The notes beneath the pieces are model-generated. The model made no database searches, had not been told where the DNA came from, and saw nothing but the letters and a program-made list of their open reading frames with translations. DNA of 60,901 nucleotides from positions 1-60,901 of the forward strand of contig NZ_JAKSYM010000133.1 in NCBI RefSeq assembly GCF_022829545.1, read 5' to 3'. The position numbers and the translations under genes are program-made. Position 1 is the stretch's first letter. Every line of letters starts with the position of its first letter. The stretch is from Methylobacterium sp. J-030 (lineage in GTDB: Bacteria; Pseudomonadota; Alphaproteobacteria; Rhizobiales; Beijerinckiaceae). Positions 51,062 through 60,901 of this stretch are shown in pieces.

Positions 51062-51204
51062 TCGGCATCGGGATTGCGAGGCTGGCCGGGACCGGCCTAG
51101 CGTCTTAAAGGCGACTCATCTGTCAGGTGAACAAGGGCCGCGGCATCAGGATCGATGCGGCGGCCCTCTCGATTCGTACCCCACAGCACCCGGAGATGCC
51201 CGGC

Positions 51205-53544
51205 ATGGCGGACCACACGGCAGCGGCCCAAAAGGCGACGAGTCACGCGGCGGCGGCTGGAAGCCTGGCGCGCGGATTCCAGGACGCGGACGATGTGCTG
51301 CCGCCCTATCACATCGAAGCCCAGACCTCCCTGGTGGAGCGACCGCTGCGCGCACTGAAGTTCGGCGAGGCGTTCGGGGTCCTCGATTCCTACGGCGATA
51401 TCGGCGTCCAGCCCGGGCCGGAGGGCCTGTACTTCCAGGATACGCGCTACCTCTCCCGCCTGGAGGTGTCCGTGGAGGGGCAGCGCCCGCTGATGCTCTC
51501 GTCCGTGATGCAGGACGATAACGGCGCCCTCAGCGTCGACATGACGACGCCCGATATCCGCCTCGACGCCCACGACGAGACCTCGATCCCCCGCGAGACG
51601 ATCGCGATCGAGCGCACCAAGTTCCTGTTCCGCGGTGCCTGCTACGACCGGATCGGCCTGCGCTCCTTCGACTCGAAGCACCGCCGCCTGCGCATCGCCG
51701 TGACCTTCGATGCGGATTTCCGCGACCTGTTCGAGGTGCGCGGGACCGACCGGAAGGAGCGCGGCAAGCGCGGCGTGCTCGTGGCAAGCGACCGGGAGGT
51801 CCAGTTCCGCTACGTCGGCCTGGACGAGATCGTGCGGACCACCGCCCTGCATTTCGGCCCGAAGCCCGATCTGATCGAGCCGGGCCGTGTGGCCTTCGAC
51901 GTGTCGCTGCCCCCGGGCAGCAAGATCTCCCTGTTCATCCGCGTGACCTTCGAGGCGCACCGGGCCTTCACCAAGCCGCCGAGCGACACGATGGTCGGCG
52001 AGGATGCCGCCGCCAAGCTGACGCTCGCGGCCAATGCCGGCGGCGCCCGGCGGGAGCCGAAGGATCTCGGCGAGGGGATGATCTTCGCCCGCGCCTACCG
52101 CGATTCCCGCCGCGATCTGCGGGCGCTGACCGCGGGCATCACCACGATCATCTCGTCGAACGACCAGTTCAACGAGGGGCTGTGCCGGGCCACCGCTGAC
52201 CTCTACATGCTGGCGAGCCGCACGCCCGAGGGGATCTACCCGTTCGCCGGCATTCCCTGGTACTCCACGGTGTTCGGCCGCGACGGCATCATCACGGCGA
52301 TGATGGCGCTGTGGATCGACCCGAAATTTGCCCGCGGCGTGCTGCGCTACCTCGCCTCGACCCAGGCCAAGGCGGTCGATCCGGCGGCCGATGCCCAGCC
52401 CGGCAAGGTCCTGCACGAGACCCGCCGCGGTGAGATGGCGATGCTCGGCGAGGTGCCGTTCCGCCACTATTACGGCACGATCGACGGCACGCCGCTCTTC
52501 GTGATGCTGGCCTGGGAATACTATGCCGTCACGGGCGATCTGGAGACGGTCCGGGCGATCTGGCCGGCGCTCGAACTCGCGCTCGAATGGATGGACCGCT
52601 ACGGCGACCGGGACGGCGACGGCTTCGTCGAATACGCCCGCGACACCGAGAAGGGCCTGGAGAACCAGGGCTGGAAGGACAGCCACGATTCGATCTTCCA
52701 CGCCGACGGCCAGCTCGCCAAGGGGCCGATCGCCCTGTGCGAGGTGCAGGGCTACGTCTACGCCGCCAAGCACGGCATGGCGAAGCTCGCCGCGCTCCTG
52801 GGGCACGACCCGATGGCCGAGCGCCTGATGCAGGAGGCCGCCGCCCTGCGCGAGCGGTTCGACGCCGCCTTCTGGAACGAGGAGATCGGCACCTACGCGC
52901 TCGCCCTCGACGGCGCCAAGACGCAGTGCGCCGTGCGCTCGTCCAATGCCGGCCACGCCCTGTTCACGGGCATCGCCAAGCCGGAGCGCGCCGCGCGGGT
53001 CGCCGACACGCTTCTGTCGAAGGATGGGTTCAACGGCTGGGGCGTGCGCACGATCGCCAGGGGCGAGGCGCGCTACAATCCGATGTCGTACCACAACGGC
53101 TCGATCTGGCCGCACGACAACGCCCTCGTCGCCATGGGGCTCGCCCGCTACGACCGCAAGCACGAGGCCGCGCGCGTCTTCCAGGGGATGTTCGACACCT
53201 CGCTCTATCAGGACCAGAAGCGGCTGCCGGAGCTGTTCTGCGGCTTCATGCGGCGGAAGCAGCGCGGGCCGGTCTCGTATCCGGTCGCCTGCAGCCCGCA
53301 GGCTTGGGCGGCGGCGGCCCCCTTCGCGTTCCTGGCCGCGTGCCTCGGCCTCGAACTCGACCACGCGGGCAACAGCGTGCGGCTGAAGAACCCGATCCTG
53401 CCGGGGTTCCTCGACGGCGTGACGCTCTACAACGTCCGGCTCGGCGGCTCGCACCTCGACATCCGCTTCCAGCGCTACGACGACGACGTCACCGTCTCGG
53501 TGCTGCGTCGGCACGGGGACGTGCAGGTGGTGGTCACCAAGTAG
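51205..53544 (+). CDS. Amylo-alpha-1,6-glucosidase-type glycoside hydrolase
   Basis: 779 residues from ATG 51205, with GGAG nine bases before. A GTG at 51127 would add 26. An N-terminal beta domain of the debranching-enzyme type (about 40-290, LDSYGDIGVQPGPEGLYF) is followed by an (alpha/alpha)6 barrel with GIYPFAGIPWYSTVFGRDGI, WMDRYGDRDGDGFVEY, WKDSHDSIFHADG and YHNGSIWPHDNALVA. These are the motifs of glycogen-debranching and GH63-like enzymes, with acidic residues in RDG and PHDN. It probably works on alpha-glucans. Followed by a strong terminator. Confidence 0.88.
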   Translation: MADHTAAAQKATSHAAAAGSLARGFQDADDVLPPYHIEAQTSLVERPLRALKFGEAFGVLDSYGDIGVQPGPEGLYFQDTRYLSRLEVSVEGQRPLMLSSVMQDDNGALSVDMTTPDIRLDAHDETSIPRETIAIERTKFLFRGACYDRIGLRSFDSKHRRLRIAVTFDADFRDLFEVRGTDRKERGKRGVLVASDREVQFRYVGLDEIVRTTALHFGPKPDLIEPGRVAFDVSLPPGSKISLFIRVTFEAHRAFTKPPSDTMVGEDAAAKLTLAANAGGARREPKDLGEGMIFARAYRDSRRDLRALTAGITTIISSNDQFNEGLCRATADLYMLASRTPEGIYPFAGIPWYSTVFGRDGIITAMMALWIDPKFARGVLRYLASTQAKAVDPAADAQPGKVLHETRRGEMAMLGEVPFRHYYGTIDGTPLFVMLAWEYYAVTGDLETVRAIWPALELALEWMDRYGDRDGDGFVEYARDTEKGLENQGWKDSHDSIFHADGQLAKGPIALCEVQGYVYAAKHGMAKLAALLGHDPMAERLMQEAAALRERFDAAFWNEEIGTYALALDGAKTQCAVRSSNAGHALFTGIAKPERAARVADTLLSKDGFNGWGVRTIARGEARYNPMSYHNGSIWPHDNALVAMGLARYDRKHEAARVFQGMFDTSLYQDQKRLPELFCGFMRRKQRGPVSYPVACSPQAWAAAAPFAFLAACLGLELDHAGNSVRLKNPILPGFLDGVTLYNVRLGGSHLDIRFQRYDDDVTVSVLRRHGDVQVVVTK

Positions 53545-53570
53545 GGGCTGCCCGTTTGGGGCTCCCCTTG

Positions 53571-53598
53571 GCGGCCCGCTTCGGGGTAAGCGGGCCGC
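53571..53598 (+). terminator. Terminator after the debranching enzyme gene
   Basis: GCGGCCCGCTT, loop CGGGGT, AAGCGGGCCGC: eleven perfect pairs. It is followed within eight bases by CTTTT. It lies 26 bases after the stop and separates the glucan pair from dapE. Confidence 0.75.
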
Positions 53599-53628
53599 GC
53601 GGCGCTTTTCGCCGCCGAGGACGGGTCG

Positions 53629-54801
53629 ATGCCGGCTGACCACGACGCACCGCACGGGGCTCTGCGCCTCGCGCAGGCATTGATCCGCTGCCCCTCCGTC
53701 ACCCCGGAGGATTGCGGCGCCCTCGACGTGGTCGCCGACGCGCTGCGGCAGGCGGGCTTCACCATCGAGCGGCCGGTCTTTTCGCAGTCCGGCTATCCCG
53801 ATACGCCGAACCTGTTCGCGCGCCGCGGCGACCGCGGCCCCTGCTTGGTCTTCGCCGGCCATACCGATGTTGTGCCGGAGGGCGACGGGCCGTGGCGCCA
53901 CGCCCCGTTCGAAGGCGCGGTCGCCGACGGGATGCTGTACGGCCGCGGTGCGGCCGACATGAAGGGCGGCATCGCCTGCATGCTGGCCGCGACGCTGGCC
54001 TACCTGGACCGCCGCGGCCCGGATTTCTCGGGTTCCATCGTTTTCCTGATCACCGGCGACGAGGAAGGACCGGCGGTCAACGGCACCGTCAAGCTGCTCG
54101 ATTGGGCGCGCACCCGCGGGCATCGCTTCGACCATTGCGTGCTGGGCGAGCCGACCAATCCCGGCCGGCTCGGCGAGATGATCAAGATCGGCCGGCGGGG
54201 CTCGCTCACCGGCAAGCTCACGGTCGTCGGCCGGCAGGGCCACGTCGCCTATCCGCACAAGGCCCAGAACCCGATCCCGGGCCTGTTGCGCCTAGCCTCG
54301 GCGCTGATCGCCGACCCGCTCGACAGCGGAACTGCTCATTTCGACGCCTCGAACCTCGAATTCACCACGATCGACGTTGGCAATCCCGCCACCAACGTGA
54401 TCCCCGCGACCGCCCGGGCGACATTCAACGTGCGCTTCAACGACGATTGGACGGCCGAGAGCCTCGGCGCCGAGATCCAGCGCCGGCTGGAGCGGGCGGC
54501 CGGCAACGCGGTGCGCTTCACCCTCGATCTTCAGCCCTCGAACGCGCCGGCCTTCCTGACCCGGCCGGACAGTTTCGTGGACCTCGTCGCGACGGCGATC
54601 CGCGATGAGACCGGCCTGACGCCCCTCCTGTCGACCACGGGCGGCACGTCGGATGCCCGGTTCATCAAGGATGCTTGCCCGGTGATCGAGTTCGGCCTCG
54701 TCGGCGAGACCATGCATCAGACCGACGAATGCGTGGCGGTTGCCGATCTGGAGCGGCTGACAGCGATCTATGGCCGGGTGCTGGAGGCATACTTCGGTTG
54801 A
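53629..54801 (+). CDS. dapE: Succinyl-diaminopimelate desuccinylase
   Basis: 390 residues, zinc peptidase M20 family. The lid and metal sites are [12 protein letters not shown] (His and Asp), [10 protein letters not shown] (Asp), [15 protein letters not shown] (catalytic Glu-Glu), and [11 protein letters not shown] with the C-terminal His in [13 protein letters not shown]. It removes succinate to give LL-diaminopimelate, for lysine and the cell wall. Start ATG 53629. The 3' end overlaps the tail of a minus-strand open frame by 34 bases. Confidence 0.97.
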   Translation: MPADHDAPHGALRLAQALIRCPSVTPEDCGALDVVADALRQAGFTIERPVFSQSGYPDTPNLFARRGDRGPCLVFAGHTDVVPEGDGPWRHAPFEGAVADGMLYGRGAADMKGGIACMLAATLAYLDRRGPDFSGSIVFLITGDEEGPAVNGTVKLLDWARTRGHRFDHCVLGEPTNPGRLGEMIKIGRRGSLTGKLTVVGRQGHVAYPHKAQNPIPGLLRLASALIADPLDSGTAHFDASNLEFTTIDVGNPATNVIPATARATFNVRFNDDWTAESLGAEIQRRLERAAGNAVRFTLDLQPSNAPAFLTRPDSFVDLVATAIRDETGLTPLLSTTGGTSDARFIKDACPVIEFGLVGETMHQTDECVAVADLERLTAIYGRVLEAYFG

Positions 54802-55196
54802 AAGCTTTTCAGCCAAGCCAGATAGGCCTCAGACACGCTGTGCGGAAATGGCCGCGAAGGTGCAATAAAGCGCCGACTTTTCCGGCCAAGCCGGTCTCCG
54901 ACCGCGATATATATTTGCCGAAGACGTTGAACATGAGGGTCATCCAGCCGTAATTCGATACTCCTACGCACCGCAGCTGCAGCGGCGGCTCTGTTGACAT
55001 TCTCGCTCGGTATAAATGTAGCACCCAGAATGATCCGTCCAACTTTTAAAAAGAAGTGTTTCACTCTCCGCTTCGTCGTCAGCTGCAAGTCGTTCAAGAT
55101 TGAAAAAGGTGCGTACTCCGAGGGGCCATAATTTGACAGCGACAAGACGGACAGTGCGGTGCAGACGTGAATCGCAATCGCAAAATACAGATCCAT
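54768..55196 (-). CDS. Low-GC orphan, possible small protein
   Basis: 142 residues from an ATG at 55196. A hydrophobic N-terminus ([18 protein letters not shown]) may be a signal anchor, then basic and amphipathic helices ([31 protein letters not shown]). No family seen. GC is far lower than around it, so it looks imported. Two other minus-strand frames in the same stretch are also open for 75 to 100 codons, so I cannot be sure which, if any, is real. The frame is chosen because it is the longest. Confidence 0.35.
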   Translation of the reverse strand: MDLYFAIAIHVCTALSVLSLSNYGPSEYAPFSILNDLQLTTKRRVKHFFLKVGRIILGATFIPSENVNRAAAAAAVRRSIELRLDDPHVQRLRQIYIAVGDRLGRKSRRFIAPSRPFPHSVSEAYLAWLKSFQPKYASSTRP

Positions 55197-55299
55197 TCGC
55201 TCCCCCCATGATTTTAGCCATATCGGGCAGGGCGAACCTCTCACATGATGACGTTGTTTCAAACCCCATGTTTATAAAGTTGCTTTCAGGTTGATGATC

Positions 55300-56049
55300 T
55301 CAGTAATCGACACCCACGAAGGTCAGTCCAGCGGCCGGCGCTAAGGGGCCGCACCGGCGCTTCTCGCCCGAGGCGAGGATGTCGGCGACATCGTCGGCCG
55401 AGAGCCGGCCACACCCCGCGAGCATCAGCGTGCCCACCATCGCCCGCACCTGATGGTGCAGAAACGAGCGCGCCGAGGTCGCCACCACGATCTCCGCGTG
55501 CAGCGCCATCGAAGTCCGGGCGACGTCGAGCTGTTCCAGGGTGCGGATCGGGCTGTTGGCTTGGCATTCCGCGGCGCGGAAGGCCGAGAAATCGTGGCGG
55601 CCGACGAGACGCTGGGCGGCCTCGTGCATGCGGTCAGCATCGAGGGGCCAGGGTACGTGCCAGACATGGGCCCGCGTCAGCGCCGCGGGACTGCGCCGAT
55701 TCAGGATCCGGTAGCGGTAGTGGCGGCGGATCGCGGAGTGGCGGGCATCGAAGCGCTCCGGCACGATCTCGGCCGAGAGGATTGCGACGGGCTGCGGCCG
55801 CAGATGGGCGTTCAGCGCGTCGCGCACGGTGTCTGTCCGCCAGTCTTTGGCAAGATCGAGATGGGCGACCTGATGGATGGCGTGCACACCGGCATCGGTC
55901 CGCCCGGCGCAGGTGAGCCGGACATCCTCCCCGGAGAAGCGCGAGACCGCGGCTTCGATCGCGCCCTGGACGGTGGAATCCTCGGCCTGCCGCTGCCAGC
56001 CGCAGAACGGGCTGCCGTCGTATTCGATGACGAGCTTGTAGCGGGGCAT
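55300..56049 (-). CDS. truA: tRNA pseudouridine(38-40) synthase
   Basis: 249 residues. The catalytic aspartate is in [20 protein letters not shown] (the RTDxGVHA motif). The start [18 protein letters not shown] and [15 protein letters not shown] are typical of TruA. It modifies positions 38-40 of the tRNA anticodon arm. The ATG at 56049 shares a base with the stop of fmt (TGATG), so the two are coupled. Confidence 0.96.
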   Translation of the reverse strand: MPRYKLVIEYDGSPFCGWQRQAEDSTVQGAIEAAVSRFSGEDVRLTCAGRTDAGVHAIHQVAHLDLAKDWRTDTVRDALNAHLRPQPVAILSAEIVPERFDARHSAIRRHYRYRILNRRSPAALTRAHVWHVPWPLDADRMHEAAQRLVGRHDFSAFRAAECQANSPIRTLEQLDVARTSMALHAEIVVATSARSFLHHQVRAMVGTLMLAGCGRLSADDVADILASGEKRRCGPLAPAAGLTFVGVDY

Positions 56050-56978
56050 CAGCCGAGGCGTGCGCCGGGCGTCAAGCGCGCCCCGCGGACGAAGTCGGCC
56101 CCGCTCGCGCTTCCGCCTTTTCCTGCCCGGCGCAACTCCGTCAGACGCACCGCACCTGTTCCGCAGGCGACGGTTCCCGCGGCGTCCAGCAGCGTGCCCG
56201 CTCCGCCGGTCTCGTCTGCAGCCAAGGCGCGAAGCACCTTCACGCGCTCCAATCCCTTGCCAAATTCGGCCTGGAAAAATGCCCCCGGGACGGGCGACAA
56301 CCCGTTGATGTGGTTGGCGACCTGATCGGCCGGGCGCGACCAGTCGATCCGCGCCTCGTCGTTGGTGATCTTGTGGGCGTAGACGACCCCCTCTTCCGGC
56401 TGCGGCGTGAAGGTCAGCGCCCCTTGATACAGAAGGCCTAGGGCACGCGCCATCAGGTCCGCGCCGACCGGCATCAGCGCGTCGTGCAGTTCGCCGGCGG
56501 TCATGCCGGGGATGATCGGCACCCGCGCCTCCAGGGCGACCGGGCCGGTATCGAGACCGGCCTCCATCCGCATCACGCCTACGCCGCTCTCGGGATCGCC
56601 CGCCATCACGGCGCGCTGGATCGGCGCCGCCCCTCGCCAGCGCGGCAGCAGGGAGCCGTGGAGATTCAGGCAGCCGTGCTTGGGCGCCTCGAGGATCGCC
56701 TGCGGCAGCAGCATCCCGTAGGCCACCACAACGGCGACGTCGGCCTGATGCGCGGCGAAGCACTCCGCGGCCTCCGGCGTGCGCAGCGTGGCGGGCGTGA
56801 GCACTGGCACGCCGAGCTGATCGGCCAGCGCGTGGACGGGGGAGGGCCGCAGGCTCATGCCGCGGCCTGCCTTGGCGGGTGCGCGGGTGTAGACGGCCGC
56901 GATGGTGTGGCCGTCCTGGGCGAGCTTCGCCAGCGTCGGCACCGCGAAGTCTGGGGTGCCCATGAACACGATGCGCAT
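56049..56978 (-). CDS. fmt: Methionyl-tRNA formyltransferase
   Basis: 309 residues. The formyl-tetrahydrofolate site appears as the [13 protein letters not shown] motif, with the catalytic asparagine in LNLHGSLLP and aspartate in EAGLDTGPV. It begins [16 protein letters not shown]. The C-terminal tRNA-binding barrel ends in [10 protein letters not shown]. Eight bases after def, and overlapped with truA, so def-fmt-truA is one operon. Confidence 0.97.
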   Translation of the reverse strand: MRIVFMGTPDFAVPTLAKLAQDGHTIAAVYTRAPAKAGRGMSLRPSPVHALADQLGVPVLTPATLRTPEAAECFAAHQADVAVVVAYGMLLPQAILEAPKHGCLNLHGSLLPRWRGAAPIQRAVMAGDPESGVGVMRMEAGLDTGPVALEARVPIIPGMTAGELHDALMPVGADLMARALGLLYQGALTFTPQPEEGVVYAHKITNDEARIDWSRPADQVANHINGLSPVPGAFFQAEFGKGLERVKVLRALAADETGGAGTLLDAAGTVACGTGAVRLTELRRAGKGGSASGADFVRGARLTPGARLG

Positions 56979-56986
56979 GGCCGGGC

Positions 56987-57502
56987 TCAGGCCGCGTCGC
57001 GCTTGGCCGCCTTGGCGAACTTCTTGATCACGCGGTCCCGCTTCAGCTTCGACAGGTGATCGATGAACAGCACGCCGTTCAGATGGTCGATCTCGTGCTG
57101 GATGCAGGTGGCGAGCAGGCCGTCGGCCTCGATCTCCCGCTCGGTGCCGTCGAGCTCGCGAAACGTCACGCGGACCCGGTCCGGCCGCTCGACCTCGCCG
57201 TAATATTCGGGGATCGACAGGCAGCCCTCGTCGTAGGTGCGCTTCTCCTCCGAGGACCAGACGATCTCGGGGTCGATGAAGACCTGCGGCTTGCGCACGC
57301 CCTCTTCCTTGGACGTGTCAATGGTCACGACGCGCTTCGCCACGCCGACCTGGATCGCCGCGAGGCCAACGCCGGGCGCGTCGTACATGGTCTCGAACAT
57401 GTCGGCCACGAGGGTCCGGATCTCGCCGGTGATCGGGCCGACCGGGTCGGAGATGCGGCGCAGGATGGGGTCGGGCAGGATGACGAGCGGGCGGATGGTC
57501 AT
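56987..57502 (-). CDS. def: Peptide deformylase
   Basis: 171 residues. The three family motifs are [23 protein letters not shown] and [12 protein letters not shown]; the Cys and two His bind the metal and Glu is the catalyst. It removes the formyl group from new proteins. First gene of def-fmt-truA. ATG 57502. It is separated by 93 bases from the recR stop, on the same strand. Confidence 0.98.
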   Translation of the reverse strand: MTIRPLVILPDPILRRISDPVGPITGEIRTLVADMFETMYDAPGVGLAAIQVGVAKRVVTIDTSKEEGVRKPQVFIDPEIVWSSEEKRTYDEGCLSIPEYYGEVERPDRVRVTFRELDGTEREIEADGLLATCIQHEIDHLNGVLFIDHLSKLKRDRVIKKFAKAAKRDAA

Positions 57503-57595
57503 GGCGGGAACCGGCAGGGACAGCGCCGGCTCGGGTCCGGGCTTTTCGTCGAATAGGATGCGGGTCGAGACCGGTCAAATACCGCGCCGTGGCCT

Positions 57596-58201
57596 TCAGA
57601 ACGCGGTGCGGCTCCGGATCGCCGCCGTCAGCGTGCCCTCGTCGAGATAGTCGAGTTCGCCGCCGACCGGCACGCCGTGGGCGAGGCGCGTGACCTTCAC
57701 GTCGCAGTGGCGGATCGATTCCGTGACGTAGTGGGCCGTGGTCTGGCCGTCGACCGTGGCGTTGAGCGCCAGGATGACCTCCGTCACCTCGGGCCGGGCC
57801 GCGCGCTCCACGAGGCTCGCGAGGTTCAGGTGCTCCGGCCGCACCCCGTCGAGCGCCGAGAGCACGCCGCCGAGCACGTGGTAGCGCGCCTTGACGGCCC
57901 CCGAGCGCTCCAGCGCCCAGAGGTCGGACACGTCCTCGACGATCACCAGCGTCGTGGGATCGCGCTCGGCGTCGCGGCAGATCGTGCAGGGCTCGGAGGT
58001 ATCGACGTTGCCGCAGCTCGAGCAGACCACGATGCGCTCGGCCGCCACCCGCATCGCATCGGCGAGCGGCCCGAGCAGCGTGTCGCGGCGCTTGATCAAC
58101 TGCAGCGCGGCCCGCCGGGCCGAGCGCGGCCCGAGCCCGGGCATGCGGGCGAGGAGCTGGATCAGGCGTTCGATCTCGGGGCCGGCGACGGCTTGGGGCA
58201 T
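57596..58201 (-). CDS. recR: Recombination mediator RecR
   Basis: 201 residues. A helix-hairpin-helix part ([19 protein letters not shown]), a zinc finger [16 protein letters not shown] and a Toprim part ([17 protein letters not shown], with [15 protein letters not shown]). It loads RecA with RecF and RecO at gaps. The start ATG at 58201 gives the family N-terminus. No dnaX or yaaK/ybaB gene is next to it in this window, unlike many bacteria. Confidence 0.96.
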   Translation of the reverse strand: MPQAVAGPEIERLIQLLARMPGLGPRSARRAALQLIKRRDTLLGPLADAMRVAAERIVVCSSCGNVDTSEPCTICRDAERDPTTLVIVEDVSDLWALERSGAVKARYHVLGGVLSALDGVRPEHLNLASLVERAARPEVTEVILALNATVDGQTTAHYVTESIRHCDVKVTRLAHGVPVGGELDYLDEGTLTAAIRSRTAF

Positions 58202-58618
58202 CGTGCCTCTGTCGGGAGTGTCGGGCGCGGGACGGGCAGGCCGTCCGGCACCGGCATAGCGGTCGCCGATCAGCATGCAAGGGCGCACCTGCGCGGCACT
58301 GGTATATGGGTATTCCAGTGCCGTTCCGCCCGCGCCGGGACGCCGAACCCTGTGGGTGACTGCTTACAGACGGGGGTTTCTGCCTTCGCAACTGTGATCT
58401 AACCTGTTTGTCCACGTTGCGGGCTTGAGATGGAGCCCATAAGGACAGCGAAGCTTCGCCGCCTACTCAAGCGATAGGTCGGGAAGCGGCCGGGGAGCGG
58501 AGAACCTGCGTGTGGCGGACCTGTACGACCGCACGGACGTCCCCCGGGCAATTCCGGACGCGGATCGCGTCCGGCTCAGTCGCGTCGACGGTCGAACAGG
58601 GGCCCGGGAGATACGATC
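58202..58618. other. Divergent region between recR and pckA, no gene seen
   Basis: About 415 bases. It should carry both promoters. No open frame resembles a gene. A C-rich repeat or binding site cannot be named by eye. Confidence 0.5.
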
Positions 58619-60238
<1,620 letters not shown>

Positions 60239-60242
60239 TGAG

Positions 60243-60275
60243 CGAAGGGGGCGGCCCGAGCGGCCGCCCTTCTCG
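60243..60275 (+). terminator. Terminator of pckA
   Basis: AAGGGGGCGGCC, a short loop and CGGCCGCCCTT, one extra G in the left arm, followed by CTCGCGGCT. It is a few bases after the stop. There is no long T run, but the stem is very stable. Confidence 0.6.
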
Positions 60276-60736
60276 CGGCTCTGCCGTTCGCGAATCTCCG
60301 GTCGCACCGTGGTCTCCTTCCCCGTGGGGTAACCGGTTATAGGTTTGAGGCACACGGCCCGTGACGGCGTGCAACGCGCCTTCCCTCCATGCCGAGCCCA
60401 TTGGCGCGCCAACCCCGATCGCATCCTATGTCGCCGCGAGCCGCCAGGCCCGGACGGGAGAGCGATGGTCCCCAAATACGATTTGTGAATCCGCAAGCCT
60501 GCGCGGACGAGGGTGCGCGTCGCGCTCTGCCGCCAGCGTCAGTGCCGGACCCAGATGTGTGAGTGTCGTCGTCTTACGGCGTCAGATAATTTCGCCCCCT
60601 CTGCTGTACGGGGGTTCCGGTTTGCGGATACGCTTCCGGAAACGTGCTCGATTTCGAAGGGCTTGAGGCCAGCCCTTTCGAGGTGTTTGGCCAAGCGCAG
60701 GGCACGGGATCGGCGCACCCGACGCGTGACACCCAC
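60276..60736. other. Intergenic, no gene seen
   Basis: About 460 bases with a local hairpin near 60655-60681 (CGAAGGGCT then AGCCCTTTCG). The motif CAGCCCTTTC also occurs at 23041, so the two places may share one repeat family. Confidence 0.45.
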
Positions 60737-60895
60737 CCCTTTCCCGGACAGGTGAAGCGCAGCGGAACCTGATCTGGGACCCAGCACACGAAGCGCCGCG
60801 TCAGCGGCACAGCTTGTTTCAGACGGATGCTTCGCGAGGCTGTGCGCTGGATCCCGGGTCGCATTCCGCTTTCGCTGCATGCGCCCGGGAAAGGG
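60737..60895. repeat. Imperfect long inverted repeat at the window end
   Basis: The left arm 60737-60789 (CCCTTTCCCGGACAGGTGAA onward to CCCAGCACAC) and the right arm 60841-60895 (TGTGCGCTGGATCCCGGGTC onward to CGGGAAAGGG) pair over about 50 bases with some mismatches, around a 51-base centre. No coding sign. It looks like a dispersed hairpin repeat. Confidence 0.6.
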
Positions 60896-60901
60896 CCGCG
60901 T

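Noticed and set aside
51097..54258. 1053-codon minus-strand open frame over the debranching enzyme and dapE
   Set aside because: Antisense of two well-recognised genes, and it would cross a strong terminator.

Overview
The window is about 61 kb of very GC-rich DNA. Gene content and protein style suggest an alphaproteobacterium of the Methylobacterium type. Pointers are the infC / rpmI-rplT-pheS-pheT block, def-fmt-truA, thiC behind a THI-box leader, ATP-dependent pckA, an Hsp20 gene followed by a DUF1150 gene, HWE-family kinases, and the palindromic intergenic repeats. Genus is inferred from style and not proven here.

Layout. (1) 1-8.6 kb is an accessory island. Three surface-polysaccharide genes (GT4 glycosyltransferase, GT2 glycosyltransferase, acyltransferase) have visibly lower GC than the rest. 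They lie among broken insertion sequences: an IS630-type tail, an IS5-type remnant with an internal deletion, and an IS21-type element with recognisable ends but frameshifted istA and istB. (2) 9.1-13 kb holds a tightly overlapping efflux operon, marR - FUSC pump - DUF1656 - 39-residue membrane peptide - HlyD-type subunit, with a perfect palindrome upstream as a probable operator. (3) 13.5-18.2 kb is a decaying signalling region: a truncated receiver domain, a hybrid histidine kinase with a deleted C-terminal half, and an intact LOV-PAS-HWE kinase predicted to sense blue light, followed by tRNA-Gly. (4) 18.4-33.1 kb contains a FlaG-like protein, thiC with its TPP riboswitch, hydrolases, an HNH protein, a second acyltransferase, a PilZ protein, a class A penicillin-binding protein, a diguanylate cyclase, an aldo/keto reductase and a membrane class III nucleotide cyclase. 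(5) 33.1-37.5 kb carries a BrnA-like orphan and an ExbB-ExbD-TonB energy-transducing operon. (6) 37.9-41.9 kb has a PIN toxin with a frameshifted AbrB-type antitoxin, hsp20-DUF1150, a hydrolase and a GT4 enzyme. (7) 42-49.5 kb is the translation block: infC with a predicted AUU start on one strand, and rpmI, rplT, pheS and pheT on the other. Two unexpected small genes, one HEPN-like, are wedged between pheS and pheT. (8) 49.9-60.2 kb has a GT4-debranching enzyme pair, dapE, a low-GC orphan stretch, truA-fmt-def, recR and pckA.

The housekeeping parts look ordinary. The items most worth a second look are the HEPN-like two-gene insertion inside the pheST operon, the toxin with a broken antitoxin, the LOV kinase beside a kinase graveyard, the coupled 39-residue peptide in the efflux operon, and the two long palindromic intergenic repeats.
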